From positions 434,001 to 498,000 of the forward strand of contig LLCB01000001.1 of assembly GCA_001414345.1 (NCBI GenBank): 64,000 nucleotides of DNA, given 5' to 3'. The DNA is from Hymenoscyphus infarciens (Eukaryota; Ascomycota; Leotiomycetes; Helotiales; Helotiaceae). Positions within the stretch are counted from its first letter, which is position 1. Each line of letters starts with the position of its first letter. Of this stretch, positions 32,033 to 44,500 are shown in pieces. The notes under the pieces were generated by a model. It did no database searches. It was given only the letters and a program-made list of their open reading frames with translations, and had not been told where the DNA came from. The translations under genes were made by a program, and so were the position numbers.

Positions 32033-32140
32033 TACTTCGTCCCAGGCATAACAATTACGGCAGAAGCGAAAGGAACCCCCATGAAAATCGGCCTGGTAGC
32101 CCACAAAATCTGTAGTAATTGTTATGCCTGGGACGAAGTA
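32033..32140. mobile_element. MITE-like palindrome, copy 2
   Basis: A 108-bp element with a perfect 26-bp terminal inverted repeat (32033-32058 and 32115-32140). The outer 15 bases are the same as in copy 1, but the inner sequence differs (ATAACAATTAC). It lies 26 bp from copy 1, also flanked by TA. It has no coding capacity. Confidence 0.8.
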
Positions 32141-33474
32141 AACGTTAAACCCGAACCTTCTTTTTTTGGTGCAACTCCCGCACAATTCTAAAGTTCCCAG
32201 CTGTCAGAAATAACATTTAATTAAGGGGGAGCGAGTATTAAGTCTAGCAATCTCAATCCAATAACACATGATCTACCTTCTTCGCCTCACAAAACAGCTA
32301 TGTGGCAAAATCAAAAGGAGAAGAGTCTCGTTTACGACTCGGGCTTCGTTGACTATAAACCGAACTGAGAGACCATGAGGCCTTACCATGTGTACGGGTT
32401 CACCCCGGCTGCAAATCAACACGAGAAATCGAAACCATCCTTGAGTATAAATATCAAACAGGGGCAAACTCTAAATCGAGACGAATGCGGAGACCTTTAA
32501 AAACGTGACTCAGCTGGCAGTCTTTGGCGGGGTCCTTCTCAACCCTATTTTTAATTCAATCTCGACGTCTGTTTATTCATCAGGGGCTATATTTTCCATC
32601 CATCGCTTCCATTTTTCACCTCCTTTTAGACACTTGCAAACATTTGTAGAATTCTTGTACTTGTGCTTGTGCTTGTACACCTTTCACGGCTCCCACGGGC
32701 TATCGTTTTCACCGCAGCCGGCCGATCATCACTAACCTCATTGTGGCTTGTGTGGGTTTGAGATAAAAATATACACCAGAACCATTGGATCCGAAGCCTG
32801 GGTCCCCTCCCCAGCAGGCGTCTCTCTCCAGAATATGCGTTCTAGAAGTAAGTGGCCTCGTGGCCTTATGCTGAGCAACTCTCCTGGCCCCTGGGGAACT
32901 GCTAACCAGGTATTTGGCCTCCCAAAATATATCTCCAAGCCTCGAAGGAGAAGGATGGGCGTTTGACTTTGCCCCACCATGGTGGGTAACAATATCTGTG
33001 TTTCGTCCTTTTTATCCACCCGGCACCTGCTTTGGGAAGGATTTTGTACAATACGCCAAAACCCTCGCTCAATGAGGTTGCTGCAAACAATTAAGGTACA
33101 ATCGTATAATTCTGCTGAAGGATGGGCACGCGCTGCAGTGGCACACTCCACTCAAAAATCAAAATGAATCTCCGCAGCCAGGACCTTGGTTACTAAGGTT
33201 TTTGACTTTCGGAGAAGGCGAGCGATTTTGATTAAAGCTTTCTGGTACAACTGCGGGATCTCCATGATGAGACCCCGTATCTCATGGGAGTTCGTGAAGT
33301 CGTGAAGCAACAAGTACTGAGTGAGATCCCATTTTTTCCGTTCGTTGTCGATCTTGCGCCGGCTATTCATTCTTTTCTAGAATCAGATCGCTGAGTTTAC
33401 CAAACTCTTGGACTGGTTCCACTCCTGCCGCTTGTTCTATTTATGATCAGTTTTGAATTTTCTGTTCTTTCGAG
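32141..33474. other. Intergenic region upstream of the lipase
   Basis: No gene is supported. Minus-strand frames at 32738-33151 and 33152-33370 are open but lack domains, start context and splice sites. The right end should hold the lipase promoter. Confidence 0.4.
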
Positions 33475-34595
33475 ATGCGTATCTCTATAGCAGACATACT
33501 TTTGCTGTGTGTAACAGGTGCACTTGCGGCTCCTGCCTTGGTTTTGAATGTTCTCTCTGGTAGAGGTTTGTTTGGATCACATTATCTACTGCTCGTACTA
33601 ATTTCTTCTAGCTGTTGCTGATGACCTGTTCCAACATCTCGAACTTTTCTCTCAGTTTGCTGCAGCAGCTTATTGTTTTGGGAATGTCAATGGGCAAGGA
33701 CAAAATCTAAGCTGTACAGCTGGAAAAGGAAGTTGTCCCAAGGTTGAAGCACTTAAAACAAATGTCACTTCATCCTTCGAAGCGTAAGTCATCATTCACT
33801 TCCAATCAAATAAGCCTCTAACACTTTACTAGTGGTGACTCGAAAACAAGAGGTTATGTTGCCGTCGATGATACCAACAAAGTAATCGTAGCTTCATTTC
33901 AAGGGACAGAACTTGACGATTCGAATATTCAAGACGTCCTGTCGGATGTAAATATCAATCGAGTAACCACCGACCTCTGCGGCACTGCCAACACAAGCGA
34001 TGGCTGCAAAATCCACGAAGGATTTTTCGAAGCAGCAAAAGATGCCCGAGGTCCAGTCACAACAGCAGTCAAGGCTGCATTGGTGAAAAATCCGACATAT
34101 CGAGTCGTCATGGCGGGCCATTCTCTCGGGGCAGCCATTGCCGCAATCGTCGGAACATTTATGCGAAACGATGGAATGATTGTAGACATTGTAAGCTCCT
34201 CGTTCGCAATCCACCGCAGCCCTTCTAACAATCCATAGTATACCTACGGCCAACCCCATCTCGGAACAGCAGATATCTCCAACTTCATACAATCCCAAGC
34301 TCCCGCCAAAGGAAACAACTTCCGGGTAACTCACTTCGATGATGCTGTGCCAAAGCTACCGCCTCACGACATAGGTGATTGGGATCACTACTTCCCAGAA
34401 TATTTTATCAGTCTCAATGAAGGCACGCCAGCAGCTTCAAACCTCGAGAGGGTGGATGGAAATTTGTTTTCGAAAGATGGGAATGAAGGGGCAGGCAAGA
34501 GTTTGTTTGGTGCGGTTGGGGTTTTGATTGGTGGGATTGATGCTCATAAACAATATTTTGGACCGATCTCTTCTTGTAGTTCTGCGAAGCCTTAG
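33475..34595 (+). CDS. Secreted class 3 (fungal type) lipase
   Basis: Exons 33475-33559, 33612-33783, 33833-34190 and 34239-34595 give 323 residues. Residues 1-20 form a signal peptide (ISIADILLLCVTGALAAPA). The alpha/beta hydrolase nucleophile lies in GHSLGAA (S183), the probable acid is Asp in FDDAVPKLP, and the histidine lies near the C-terminus in AHKQYFG. FQGT after the first strand is the usual oxyanion-side element. The family hydrolyses triacylglycerols or, in the feruloyl-esterase branch, esters of plant cell walls; the exact substrate is not readable. Even cysteine spacing (C in AYCFG, NLSC, GSC, LCGT, GCK) suits extracellular disulfides. Introns are 48-52 bp. Confidence 0.93.
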
Positions 34596-34985
34596 GAGGG
34601 GCGAAGGGCCGTCTTGAGTTATGATACCCTTTTATTTTTTCTGTGAATTGATTTCGTCGTATATACATTAGGAGGTAGGCAGTACATATAATTGACATGA
34701 AAGTATTCAAGTGAAGTCAATATGTAAACCCACCCTAGTTATGTCGTGTCTCAATGAACGAACTATACCATGTATTGCTTCTCAAGTTCAGAATTACTCT
34801 AGTGATAACCACGTTGAAGATAGGATAATACTATATATTTCCCAAGCACCACGTTCTTATACCATGCAAACTATCTTCCCAGCGCAAATCACAAGTCAGA
34901 TGGATGAAATCAATCGCCACCAACAACAAAAAATACAAGACAAATTCCCATATCAACCCTCTCCAATAAATCTTGAAACCCAATT

Positions 34986-36429
34986 TCAACCTATGTGAGG
35001 TATGTTTGATGCCATCGTTGCAATATATGCATCAGGCGGTAGGAAAAGCAAGCATCGAAACATTTCCACTATGATAAACAGTCTACAAAAGACATACAAA
35101 ATTGGCCAGCCAATTGCTGAATAGTACCCTAAGTTGCCAATGAAAAAACTTGTTTTATGCCAACCGTTTTTGTCTGCCTTGTCATTCGCGGCAGTCAATG
35201 CCACTATACCCCCAAACATCAAGACGAAGGAAAGAGCCAAATAAATACTCGCACCTCGCCAAAAGAAAAGTTCGAATAGTGTAGGAAAACTAAAATCCCA
35301 AGCAACAAGGTGAATTGCCCCAAAAACGACAGTACTTAGAATTAATGTCATCGGCAGTATACCGTACCCCTCATCTCCACCACCAGCACTGCCTAGATTA
35401 GAAATTCGGCTAGGCTTAGCTCGGGGAATTATGTCAAAAACCGACAATGCTATATCACTCAACTCAAAGAGCAGCCCCCCCTCCTTTTTTTCTGCTTGAA
35501 TAATACTCATGACAGTTTCCGGAAGCGCATGATCATATGATCGAAGGGTGACTGGGGACTGTACACCTTGTGGCTTCTTCCAATTGACAACATAGATGAC
35601 CACCGCAAATACCGCAAACCCGAGGACGGAAATCTCGAGCTGAGAAATTGCTAAATGTTTTACTGCTCGCAGCACAACCTGCAGTACTATCCAGAGAATC
35701 TGGACAATGGCAATAAATCGGACGAAAGAATCACTTTTGCTTTTATCGCGTAATTCTTCTGTTTCACGTTGTTTGGTTAGATTTTCCCCGAAAATTGCAA
35801 TCGAATGCTGGCATACCTATGCTAATATCAGGCAACTTATTATCAAGTAGGTGGCCTTGCTCTCGTAGTAGAAAAATGTCCCGAGACAAAAGCGCATACA
35901 CCATTGGTTCCTGCTGGTTTTGGGGGGTAGGGCTTCGAGAATTTTCCGCATCATTCCCCTCTGTCTTCATCATGTTCGATCTTAGTACAAACCCACCCAT
36001 ATTTGCAAAGAGGTCATGGGTTTTACTCCATTCTACTCCATCCGCTTCCGCATACCTCTTGAGTTTCTTGACACCTGCATCGGCCGTAGAAAGATCACCA
36101 AGGTTCTTGGAAAGGATAATTTCGGGCGCAAAGATCGTTATAATCATCCATTTGAATTTGCTCCAAACCCCTTTAATCGCCCACTTGACATCCCCTTTCC
36201 AGCCCCGATCGCGGCCGTTCCGCTGCTCTGGGACATTGAGGTGTAAAACGGTCCACGTACACGCAAAGAGGGTAAAGAGACAGCTCCAGAGTATATCCAA
36301 AGTTCCTCGGGTATCGGGAGATGAAACGTAGTTGAGAGTCGCGTTTGGTTTGGTGCATTCAGTGCTAAATGTCGTGTAACCATACGCAAGAGGTGTAGAA
36401 AGCACGATGAGGCTTGCTCTTGAGAACAT
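34986..36429 (-). CDS. Fungal integral membrane protein of unknown function
   Basis: Exons 36429-35817 and 35758-34986 (transcript order) give 461 residues. The N-terminus (MFSRASLIVLSTPLAYGYTT) reads as a signal peptide. It is followed by a short cysteine-containing ectodomain and the block TRGTLDILWSCLFTLFAC, then TWTVLHLNVPEQ, which I know from a large family of uncharacterised fungal membrane proteins. Two or more further membrane segments follow the intron (VQILWIVLQVV, ISVLGFAVFAVVIYVV, LILSTVVFGAIHLV, ASIYLALSFVLMFGGIVAL, YYSAIGWPILYVFCRLFIIVEMF). The middle loop contains a coiled, charged region (KKLKRYAEADGVEW). No enzymatic motif is visible. The frame is open to 36645, but the signal-peptide start is preferred. 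Confidence 0.82.
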
Positions 36430-36533
36430 TTTCGCGATGATGTGAACAAGCGAAACGAGGAGAAGACTGTATACGAAAGATTCGGACTCGAGAAGTGTCG
36501 CGGAGAGAAGTTGCTGAATTTGAAAACAAATCG

Positions 36534-38362
36534 TCAGGAAGACTGCCAGTATATATGTTTTTGGAGAACAAGGCTGAGCTGAGCGGTTCGGAACCTCCAT
36601 GGCCAATGGGATGAGGTTATAACAACCAAGCCTCCACCAATACATCGTATTTGCATGGAAGACAAGACATCATCTAGTCTCACATGATTCCCTATCCAAT
36701 AACAGAAGCGCCACAGTAACACCAATGAGGCAATGCACACAGCTAATGCAACAGGGAAATTCGAGCTCTTGACGAGTGATTCCAATGTCTCCCCAAGTGC
36801 TCGTCGAAGAATATAAAGGTAGGTATCCACAAGAGTCCCAAGCAAAAGATACTCCGATAACAGCAATTCAAAAGAGAGTATCTCGTATGAGTGTTCGATA
36901 CCTCGTACATCGGCGTCCAGTATGATCCAATTAACCGACATAAATCCTTACGAGGCTCGCAACAGATACTGAGTACCCTAACCACAAAAGCTTTGAATAC
37001 CATGGGTTGGCATACAGATCGGGCTTCTTTACCGTACGGGAATGAGGTCTTTGATGCTCGACATGTGCTTCACGGGAAGGATAGAAAAGAATGTTATCAA
37101 TCGAAAGCCGGCGTGGTTGGTATCCACTAGGCGTCAATTCCGTCGCAATGAGTACTTCTTTCCATGAAAAAAAAGGGCCTATGAATGGTTAGCCTTGAAA
37201 CGATTCAAGATTGATTGGAAAATACCGAAGAAAGTAGTGCTAACGGGATAACCTGGCCAAACCCCCGAGAATCTTGCGCTTTTCCAACTTCTTCATCATG
37301 ATTCGAATCGAACTTGATTTAGGAGGGAATCTGGTCGACACAAGCTCGAGTCGTGAAAAGCCGTATAGTTCCCCATTCGAGCGCCGCAACCCGAGGAATA
37401 TCCAGTCTCAACCCATCTTATCCAAAACCCTGATAGGTGTATATACCTCCCAAAGTCTCGAGTAATTTAAATCATGACCCACCACGAGCAAAACGTAAAG
37501 GGTGCGAAGTAGTTTGCAGGTCCTGCATGCCGTGATTTTGCTCAGGGTGTTTTAATCTCCGTTTTGTCGTCGCTCCTGTCTGGAAATTGTTGATTCCATT
37601 ACTTACCAAGGCTGGTGAGCGGGAAGTCTGAGGATATAATGGCAGATGCTGAGTTCGCTGCTCAATGCATATACTACACTCAAAAAGCTGAAGATGAGGA
37701 TTCCCACAATAGAAACGACGTCGGTATCAGTTTTGGTGGTGACATCAACCCCTCAGCAGTAGAGGAAAGGTAGGGAGAAACTCGATATCAAGGAAGGCGT
37801 GGTTGGTAAAGACACCAGGCTGGGAATTTTAGAGGAGGAGCATCGCTTGATACAAGGTAACCAACAGGTTCAAGGACACAAGTCAACACTATGATAAGCA
37901 ATCCCGTACCAATGATGCGGAAAACTCTGATGACTCTGTTAGCGCGCACTTTTCCTCATAATATCGTGAAGGTAACTAGGTGTGTATGGGCAACAGCTTG
38001 CCAATGGTATACCTGTATCCCTAACTGCAACCGATAGAGCGCTGCGAGCAAGATAGATATACCCGTAACTACTTGCTGATCACTAAGGTTGATGATAATG
38101 ACTCCAAGGGCAAAAGACCAACGGTCCAATGTTGGAGTGATTCCCCGGTCGAATCTCTTGCGTTCAATTACCTATGGCCTGTAATACGCAACAAATGAGT
38201 GTGCGGTACGCAGATCCAACGAACGATGATAAAACCTGCGATAGAACTTATGAGAAGACGACAGCAAATGGCAAACTTCAAATTCACACCTATGCCTGCC
38301 ACATCGGAACCTAATTGGAGTTCTGGGTAGTGTGTACAATTGAAGGGAAGGACAGGCTGCAT
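36534..38362 (-). pseudogene. Broken polytopic membrane protein gene (fungal integral membrane family)
   Basis: Read on the minus strand, blocks typical of another large fungal membrane-protein family occur in the right order but not in one frame: HYPELQLGSDVAGIG (from the start at 38362), SDQQVVTGISILLAA, a shortened VYHWQ...THLVTFTIL, then a membrane segment GLLIIVLTCVLEPVGYL, FPAWCLYQP, VVSIVGILIFSFLSVVYAL, GFGQVIPLALLSS and finally a C-terminal part with three membrane stretches (about 37137-36600). An in-frame TGA (37956-37958) interrupts the block after THLVTFTIL, a segment of about nine residues seems missing after VYHWQ, and a frame change falls near an A-run at 37167-37174 (T-run on the coding strand). 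Ordinary introns explain some but not all breaks. A functional gene with unusual splicing or a sequencing error in the homopolymer is possible. It lies in tandem with the intact membrane protein at 34.9-36.4 kb, which belongs to a different family. Confidence 0.6.
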
Positions 38363-38997
38363 AGCAAAACAAAGAAGACTTTGGCGGCTGTTGGATCTGG
38401 ACAGTGCAACACTCCACAAAGATAGAGTTGATATAGTCCTCGTCGAGTTTGATGAATTGAAAGCAGTAGAGAGAGTACTCGTGTCTAGCTCAACAATGAT
38501 TGGGAGGGGATGGAATCTTTGACTCGAAATATTTTGGAGGGAGAAAAGGGGGGTTGAATGATGTCCATATATATTACGTGCAAATAGGTAGACCATTTTC
38601 CATATATAGGCTTTCTATCGCGGGTGGTGGGGTAACTCGCAGAACTTTCTGCAATGGCTCCCGCCCAGAGTACCTCATGCAAACCATGGTGATGCCAATG
38701 ACCTCGAGGAGTCGTCGTCAGTGATTTGTGTAAGAAGTAAGAAAGATTGAAGGCATTCAGGGTTTGCACGGAAACCACCGGCCCGGTGTCTGAATCTGAA
38801 TCGGCTTGATAGCGGCATTTGATGTAACCACCTGCACATGTGGAAATGCACCTCGGCATCGATCGTATCGCTAAGCTGACAGGTGAGGTGCCAGTGATTC
38901 TTGATGTTACCAGTATCATATCCCCGTTCAACCTCTAGATTCAATCAATGATCGCCTCTTGATCTTAATTCCCACCAACCTCGACCACGCTGCCATC
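38363..38997. other. Divergent intergenic region
   Basis: This lies between the broken membrane-protein gene and the sphingosine-1-phosphate lyase gene. No gene is seen. It should contain the lyase promoter. Confidence 0.45.
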
Positions 38998-40826
38998 ATG
39001 CCAGGTAGTTCGCGAATGCCAGTCAGTTTGCGCAATTCCTTCACCATCAAGAAGGGCGGTTCTAGCAGCCAATGGCTCTCTTTGAACATTGACTTGTGAG
39101 TGGTGTTGCCCCCCACTTCCACTTCCACTTCCACTTCCCCAGCTGTCGAAATGGCTAATTGAAGCTCTCTGCAGATTTCGTAATATCATCTTCTTCCTCT
39201 TCCTCCTACGATGGACCAGAAAGAGTCTATTGAAGCTCAAGGGACGAGGCCTCTTTGGCACCTTCGCAGACGCCTATATATCCATTCGACGAACCCTCTA
39301 TGGCCTCTTCCTTCGCGCACCGGGTGTGCGGTCACAGGTTCAGAAGCAGGTCAGCGAAGCCATCACAAAATTACAAGCAAAGCTAGTGCCATCCGGTCCC
39401 GGCATTGTACGGTACTTGACATTACCAAAGGAAGGATGGTCGGATGAGACGGTCTTGAAGGAATTGGAGGCTCTTGCCACCATGGATCACACCCGGTGGG
39501 AGGACGGTTTCGTATCTGGTGCCGTGTATCACGGCGGGGACAATCTCATCAAATTGCAAACGGAGGCCTTTGGGAAATTTACCGTCGCAAACCCAATTCA
39601 TCCGGATGTTTTCCCTGGAGTAAGGAAGATGGAGGCGGAGGTCGTTGCGATGGTTTTGGCCATGTTCAACGCACCTGCTGGGGCAGCCGGAGTGTCTACC
39701 AGTGGTGGTACAGAATCCATCTTGATGGCCTGCTTGAGCGCGAGACAAAAGGGATATGCCGAGAGGGGTATTACAGAACCGGAAATGTAAGAATGTCGAA
39801 CCCCAACGTTTGCATATACTAACAATTTGTAGGATCCTTCCAGAAACTGCTCACACTGCATTTCGAAAGGCTGGAGAATACTTTGGCATCAAAATTCACC
39901 TCGTTGCCTGCCCGGCTCCAAATTATCAGGTCCACGTTCCTTCAGTATCACGTCTCGTAAACAGCAACACGGTTCTTCTGGTCGGTTCATCACCAAACTT
40001 TCCCCATGGAATCATTGATGATATCACGGTCCTTTCCAAGGTAGCACTCAAGAAGAAGATTCCACTACACGTTGATTGCTGTCTTGGTTCTTTCCTCGTC
40101 CCATTCCTCGAAAAGGCTGGTTTTGAAACCGAGCTCTTCGATTTCCGCCTGAAGGGAGTCACCAGTATCAGTTGTGATACCCACAAATATGGGTTCGCAC
40201 CAAAAGGAAACAGTACAGTTCTCTACCGAACCGCAGCATTACGTCAATACCAATATTTTATCTCTCCAGACTGGTCCGGAGGAGTGTATGCCTCCCCTTC
40301 GATTGCAGGATCAAGACCCGGGGCTTTGATTGCTGGCTGCTGGGCAAGTCTTATGAGCGTTGGTGAGACAGGCTACATCAAATCATGTAACGAAATTGTC
40401 GGAGCCGCCAAGAAGATCAATGAAGCTATATCAACTAACCCAGGTCTCTGTAATGATCTTGAGGTTATGGGAAAACCACTCGTCTCTGTCATTGCTTTCA
40501 CATCCAAGACTCTCGATATTTACGATATCGCGGATGCCATGTCTGGAAAGGGATGGCATCTCAACTCCCTACAAGATCCTCCTGCTATCCATGTAGCAGT
40601 CACTCTCCCCATTACCAAGGTTTGGGAGAAGTTGATTGCGGATCTTGAAGCTGTCGTTGAGGGAGAGAAGGAGAAGGAAAGAGTGAGGATTGTGGAGGGT
40701 AAGGGTGCCAAGGGGAAGAGTCTTGGTGATAGTGCGGCTTTATATGGTGTTGCAGGGAGCTTGCCCAATAAGAGTGTGGTTGTGGAATTGGCAAGTGGGT
40801 TCTTGGACACCTTGTATAAGGCTTAA
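38998..40826 (+). CDS. DPL1: Sphinganine/sphingosine-1-phosphate lyase
   Basis: Exons 38998-39095, 39175-39786 and 39833-40826 give 567 residues, typical for this family. The enzyme is PLP-dependent and splits long-chain base phosphates into a long-chain aldehyde and phosphoethanolamine, the exit step of sphingolipid breakdown, in the ER membrane. One hydrophobic anchor (NIIFFLFLLRW) lies at about 35-45. The group II decarboxylase fold is visible: STSGGTESILMA for phosphate binding of PLP, HVDCCLGSF with the PLP-pyridine aspartate, and SCDTHKYGFAPKG with the Schiff-base lysine K355. The first intron removes a CTTCCA-rich tandem run. Conserved housekeeping gene, clear identity. Confidence 0.97.
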
Positions 40827-41774
40827 ACTATTCTTTGTGTGAATATGATATGTAGAAATGAGATTGTATGAAATTTGGGAGTTGAGAAATATGGAATTTC
40901 TTGGGTGAAATGGTTAGGTTGGTAATGTAATTATGTTGCACTTTACGATGGTTTGGAGCTCCAGACGAGCTAGCTATGTTTTCTATGTTTTGAAATCTGT
41001 ACACCCCCTCTCTCCAAAAGTCGTTGGACAATCTGTACCTAGGTAGTAACAACAAGAGCGGGTATTTGGAGGACAGGTGGAATGTCGAGGTGTAGAGAGG
41101 GAAGGCGCGAGCGACCCTTGGTGTGCGTTGATGGAGGTCAAGGAAGGAGCGACCTCAAGCTCACCTGACAGTCCTCGACCCACCACGGTACCTCCCAGAA
41201 CAGGTTAGCTTCGAGTATAAACCCCTCCCCTCGGATTCAATCTTTCGTGTTCTCGTTTTCTCTACTCAAGGTCGTGTGGCACGCCCAGAATCGATGGTGC
41301 CATAGGGCTGTAGAAGAAGATTCTTGGCTCGCGCTTGGCGACGGTGTGCTTCTTCTAATCGTCTAATATGTATCAAAAGTACCTAGGTGAACAATGGTTA
41401 TATTTTTCCTACCTACCTACCTACCTACGTTTGTTCGCTGTTGAAAACCTGTCCCGTCAATTCACATCGCCCCTTCGGGTGAGATCACCTGGTGAGATAT
41501 CTTGATGCTTCTTCCAACCACCTCCTAGAGCTACGTTCTCCTGTAGGTATGTTGGCATCCTCAACCACAAGTACCCATGATCGATCCTTCCCAATTACTT
41601 AAACTTCACCAGTGCAAAAAATAGACATCGGGAAGGCACGACACCCACTCCATCTGTGAACTTCCTTCTCTTCTCATCTCCCCAGCACTCAAAACCAAAA
41701 CCCGAACTTCTTCATTCCCCCCCCCCCATTATCCATGAAACCCAGAGCAAAGATTAAGAACTCCCCATTGAAAG
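40827..41774. other. Intergenic region
   Basis: No gene. A CTAC tetranucleotide run lies at about 41409-41430, and the last 150 bases before the next ATG are C-rich with a run of ten C's at about 41718-41727, like a fungal promoter/leader. Confidence 0.5.
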
Positions 41775-43084
41775 ATGATCCTCCCCCGACCAACACCCTC
41801 CAGGTCCCCAGACCGAACTGTCTTCTTCAAACACCCATTCATTTCTCTGCTTTACCGTTTAGTACTTGGTGCGATATTTGGGTGGGTGTGTGCGTCTTAT
41901 TTTGGGGGTCATCGGATTTTTCCTGTGAGGGCATTGAGGGATATGAGTAAGGTTTATGGGTATGTGGTTTTTCTCTTCGTTGCAAAGGGACCTGTTTGAG
42001 ATCTCAGCTGACTATGAGTAGAGATGCCTTTCCAGAATTCCTTATAAAGGGAGATTGTGGTATTGACATCGATATTTTGAAAAGCATGGTTGGGTTTGGA
42101 GGTGGTGGGGAAAGTCGGGGGAAAGAATGTCATAGGAGGAAAGATCTTTTGGGGTCTGTTAATGATGGGGATTCAAGAGGTGCGAGTCCCGCCTCTTTTT
42201 ATCGGAGGAGCACTTTGTTGTCCCAAATCCTCTAGCAAAATACTTTATCATTTCCGTCCTTTGAAGGGGAAATTACTAATGAGAAGCTATAAATAGGATG
42301 TCAACTCCCCTACTACCCAACGGAAAGAATCTGCATAATTCTCGAACGTTTCCCAACAATCCTTTTCGTCGGTGACGAGGTTGCTCGGTCTTTATACACG
42401 ACATTCAATATTCTCCTACGTGAAGACCTGGAATACGGTGGTTTGAGAACTTGGGAAATGAATGAAGAGGAGAAGAAGAAATGCAGTTGCGGTGAACAAT
42501 TCAGCAACCTCAGTACTTGTGAGAAATTCCGAGTTGAAGAGGTGGATGCGGTAACAAAATGGTCCAGCAATAGGGAAAAGAGGGGAGGATTTATGTGCTC
42601 AAGTAAGTCCGCAATCGGATTTTGATGAGGCCAATAGCTGATAAACTACGAAGAAACACCACAAACCCACATCCCCTCCCTGACCGCACCTCTAACCCCC
42701 GAAACCATTGAGAAATTCAAAAACCTAACATCCAACTCGCAGAACCCCTGGCAACCAACTCCTCTCCTTCTTTCCCTGCCTGCAAACCTCACACTAGAGG
42801 AAACCACGACGGCGTTGGAGGAATGGACAAGCTTGGCCAGGGAAGCGTGGAGGAACATTCCGATTTTGTATTTACCACCTCCTTCTGCAAAATATGGAAA
42901 GGGGGAGGAGAGATGGCAGTACGAAAGAGAGGTTAAGGTGCTAGCTAGACGGTTGGGGTTTGAGATCTTGAACTTCGTCGGTTTGAGTGGTGGAAGGGAG
43001 GGGCAGACAAACGGGGTTATGAGGAGGGAGTTGCAGAGGGCGATGGTTGTTATTGGGTGGTTAACTTTTTTGGAGAGTTCTTGA
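41775..43084 (+). CDS. SGNH/PC-esterase-like type II membrane protein, catalytic residues apparently replaced
   Basis: A model with exons 41775-41946, 42297-42602 and 42654-43084 closes all phases and gives 302 residues; the first intron (350 bp) is long for this genome and may hide a further exon. An N-terminal segment (about 20-45, SLLYRLVLGAIFGWVCASYF) is a signal anchor. After it comes ERICIILERFPTILFVGDEVARSLY, which resembles block I (GDSxxR) of the PC-esterase/CAS1-like SGNH family but has Glu where the nucleophile Ser is expected. The C-terminal QTNGVMRRELQRAMVVIGWL matches the position of the usual DGxH block, with Met instead of His. Related active proteins O-acetylate or deacetylate glycans. 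If the replacements are real, the protein is not a normal esterase. The last intron uses an AAG acceptor. The family link is by pattern memory and moderately sure. Confidence 0.6.
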
Positions 43085-44386
43085 TGAGTTGGCGGGGCTC
43101 TTTATGGGCAAGAGAAATTATGGAATATGAATGTGGGCTCATGATATCAGAAAGCTTTTGGTGAAAGGGGTCGACTTTTAAAAATCAACTTTCACATCAA
43201 TATTGAGTGAGCATCCACCAGATTGTTTTCACAAAACGTCCATTCGAAAAGTAGTTTCCCTTGGTATCATTGGTGGAAACAATGGCATGAGAGGTAATCA
43301 AGTAAAGGTGGTGGTTGGGAACAGTAAGTAAGATAAAATAGGCTTTTGCTCCGAGTACTCTACACCCGCCTTTAGAAATATATTATGCGAAACTTTAAGG
43401 AACGCGCCTGGAAAAACGAGATGTCATTCTCTGAGAAAGTTTTTTTTTTTTTTAGAAAAAGAGGGAATTTGATTTCTCCTTTCTATTCTCCTAGATGCTT
43501 TCGCATAATAGTTGCTATTTTGTGTCAAGTTTCTAGGGTAATGGGTTTCTAAGATAATGGAGAGAGGGGGTATAAGTAGTCAGAGCAAAGCTCGGGATTC
43601 GTACCCCTCTTTTCATCGAATTGTACCCGTTGAGGTGTTTTCCTTTAGAGTAGTGGAAAATAGAGAGGCTGGGTGGGGGTTATAAGGTTAGGTTTGAGAG
43701 TTAAAGATAAATTCAAGCCTTAGAAATGTCAAATTCAGCATATATGAAGGCTCTTATTCTACCCGGGTTTAAAGGTAGGCTGTTCTTGTACGTTTAATAT
43801 CGTATCTTATAATCGCGATGTATATTTCCTTATATTAAACTATTTTCACTATGAAATATATATCTTTAAAAATACAAGGTACTCCTCAATGCTCGGGGGT
43901 ATTTCTTCAGGTCCTCAGCTCCCGATGGCTCGTCTATTTATTATCTTACAGTAGCCAACTTGTCAAGTATCTCAATCCAAGAAACACTTCAAGGAATACC
44001 TTTTAACTATACTAAATGTTCGAGATAGTAACTTAAACTCTAAATAAAACATTATAAGAAGTGTAAGAATAGCGTTTTATTATCTTAATAAAATCTGTGA
44101 ATAATAGCTCAAACTACCGCTCGTCGTCCTCTACTACGGCATCGTGAATACACTAAAAAGTCGGATTAACTAAATCCGATTTATATACGTTTACAATACT
44201 ATATATATCTAAGACGCTCTACTATAAAGCAAAAAATAAGAAGTCAAGTAAGTATACTCTACTCTATAGAATAATCTTCTTACTCTTAAGAAAGTAAGAA
44301 AAACCATAAAAACCAAAAAAAAACAACAACCAAAAAAACAACAACCAAAAAAAAAAAGAAAGAAAACAAAAAAACAAATAAATTTT
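43085..44386. other. Intergenic region with AT-rich island
   Basis: The first 700 bases are ordinary intergenic sequence with a T-run at about 43440-43453. From about 43780 the sequence becomes strongly AT-rich, with many TA steps, and then A-rich (44290-44380). No gene. The AT-rich part looks like a RIP-type or otherwise decayed relic, but no element can be named. Confidence 0.5.
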
Positions 44387-44500
44387 CCATCTATCCATCC
44401 ATCCATCCATCCATCTATCCATCCATCCATCCATCCATCCATCCATCTATCCATCCATCCATCTATCCATCCATCCATCCATCCATCCATCCATCCATCC
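44387..44500. repeat. (CCAT)n microsatellite with CTAT interruptions
   Basis: About 114 bp of CCAT tetranucleotide units, broken four times by a CTAT unit at 44391, 44415, 44447 and 44463. The longest pure block is the last one. It ends the AT-rich island. Confidence 0.95.

Noticed and set aside
32738..33370. Two adjacent minus-strand frames upstream of the lipase
   Set aside because: They cannot be joined by a credible intron, and neither shows a known motif; listed as unexplained intergenic sequence.
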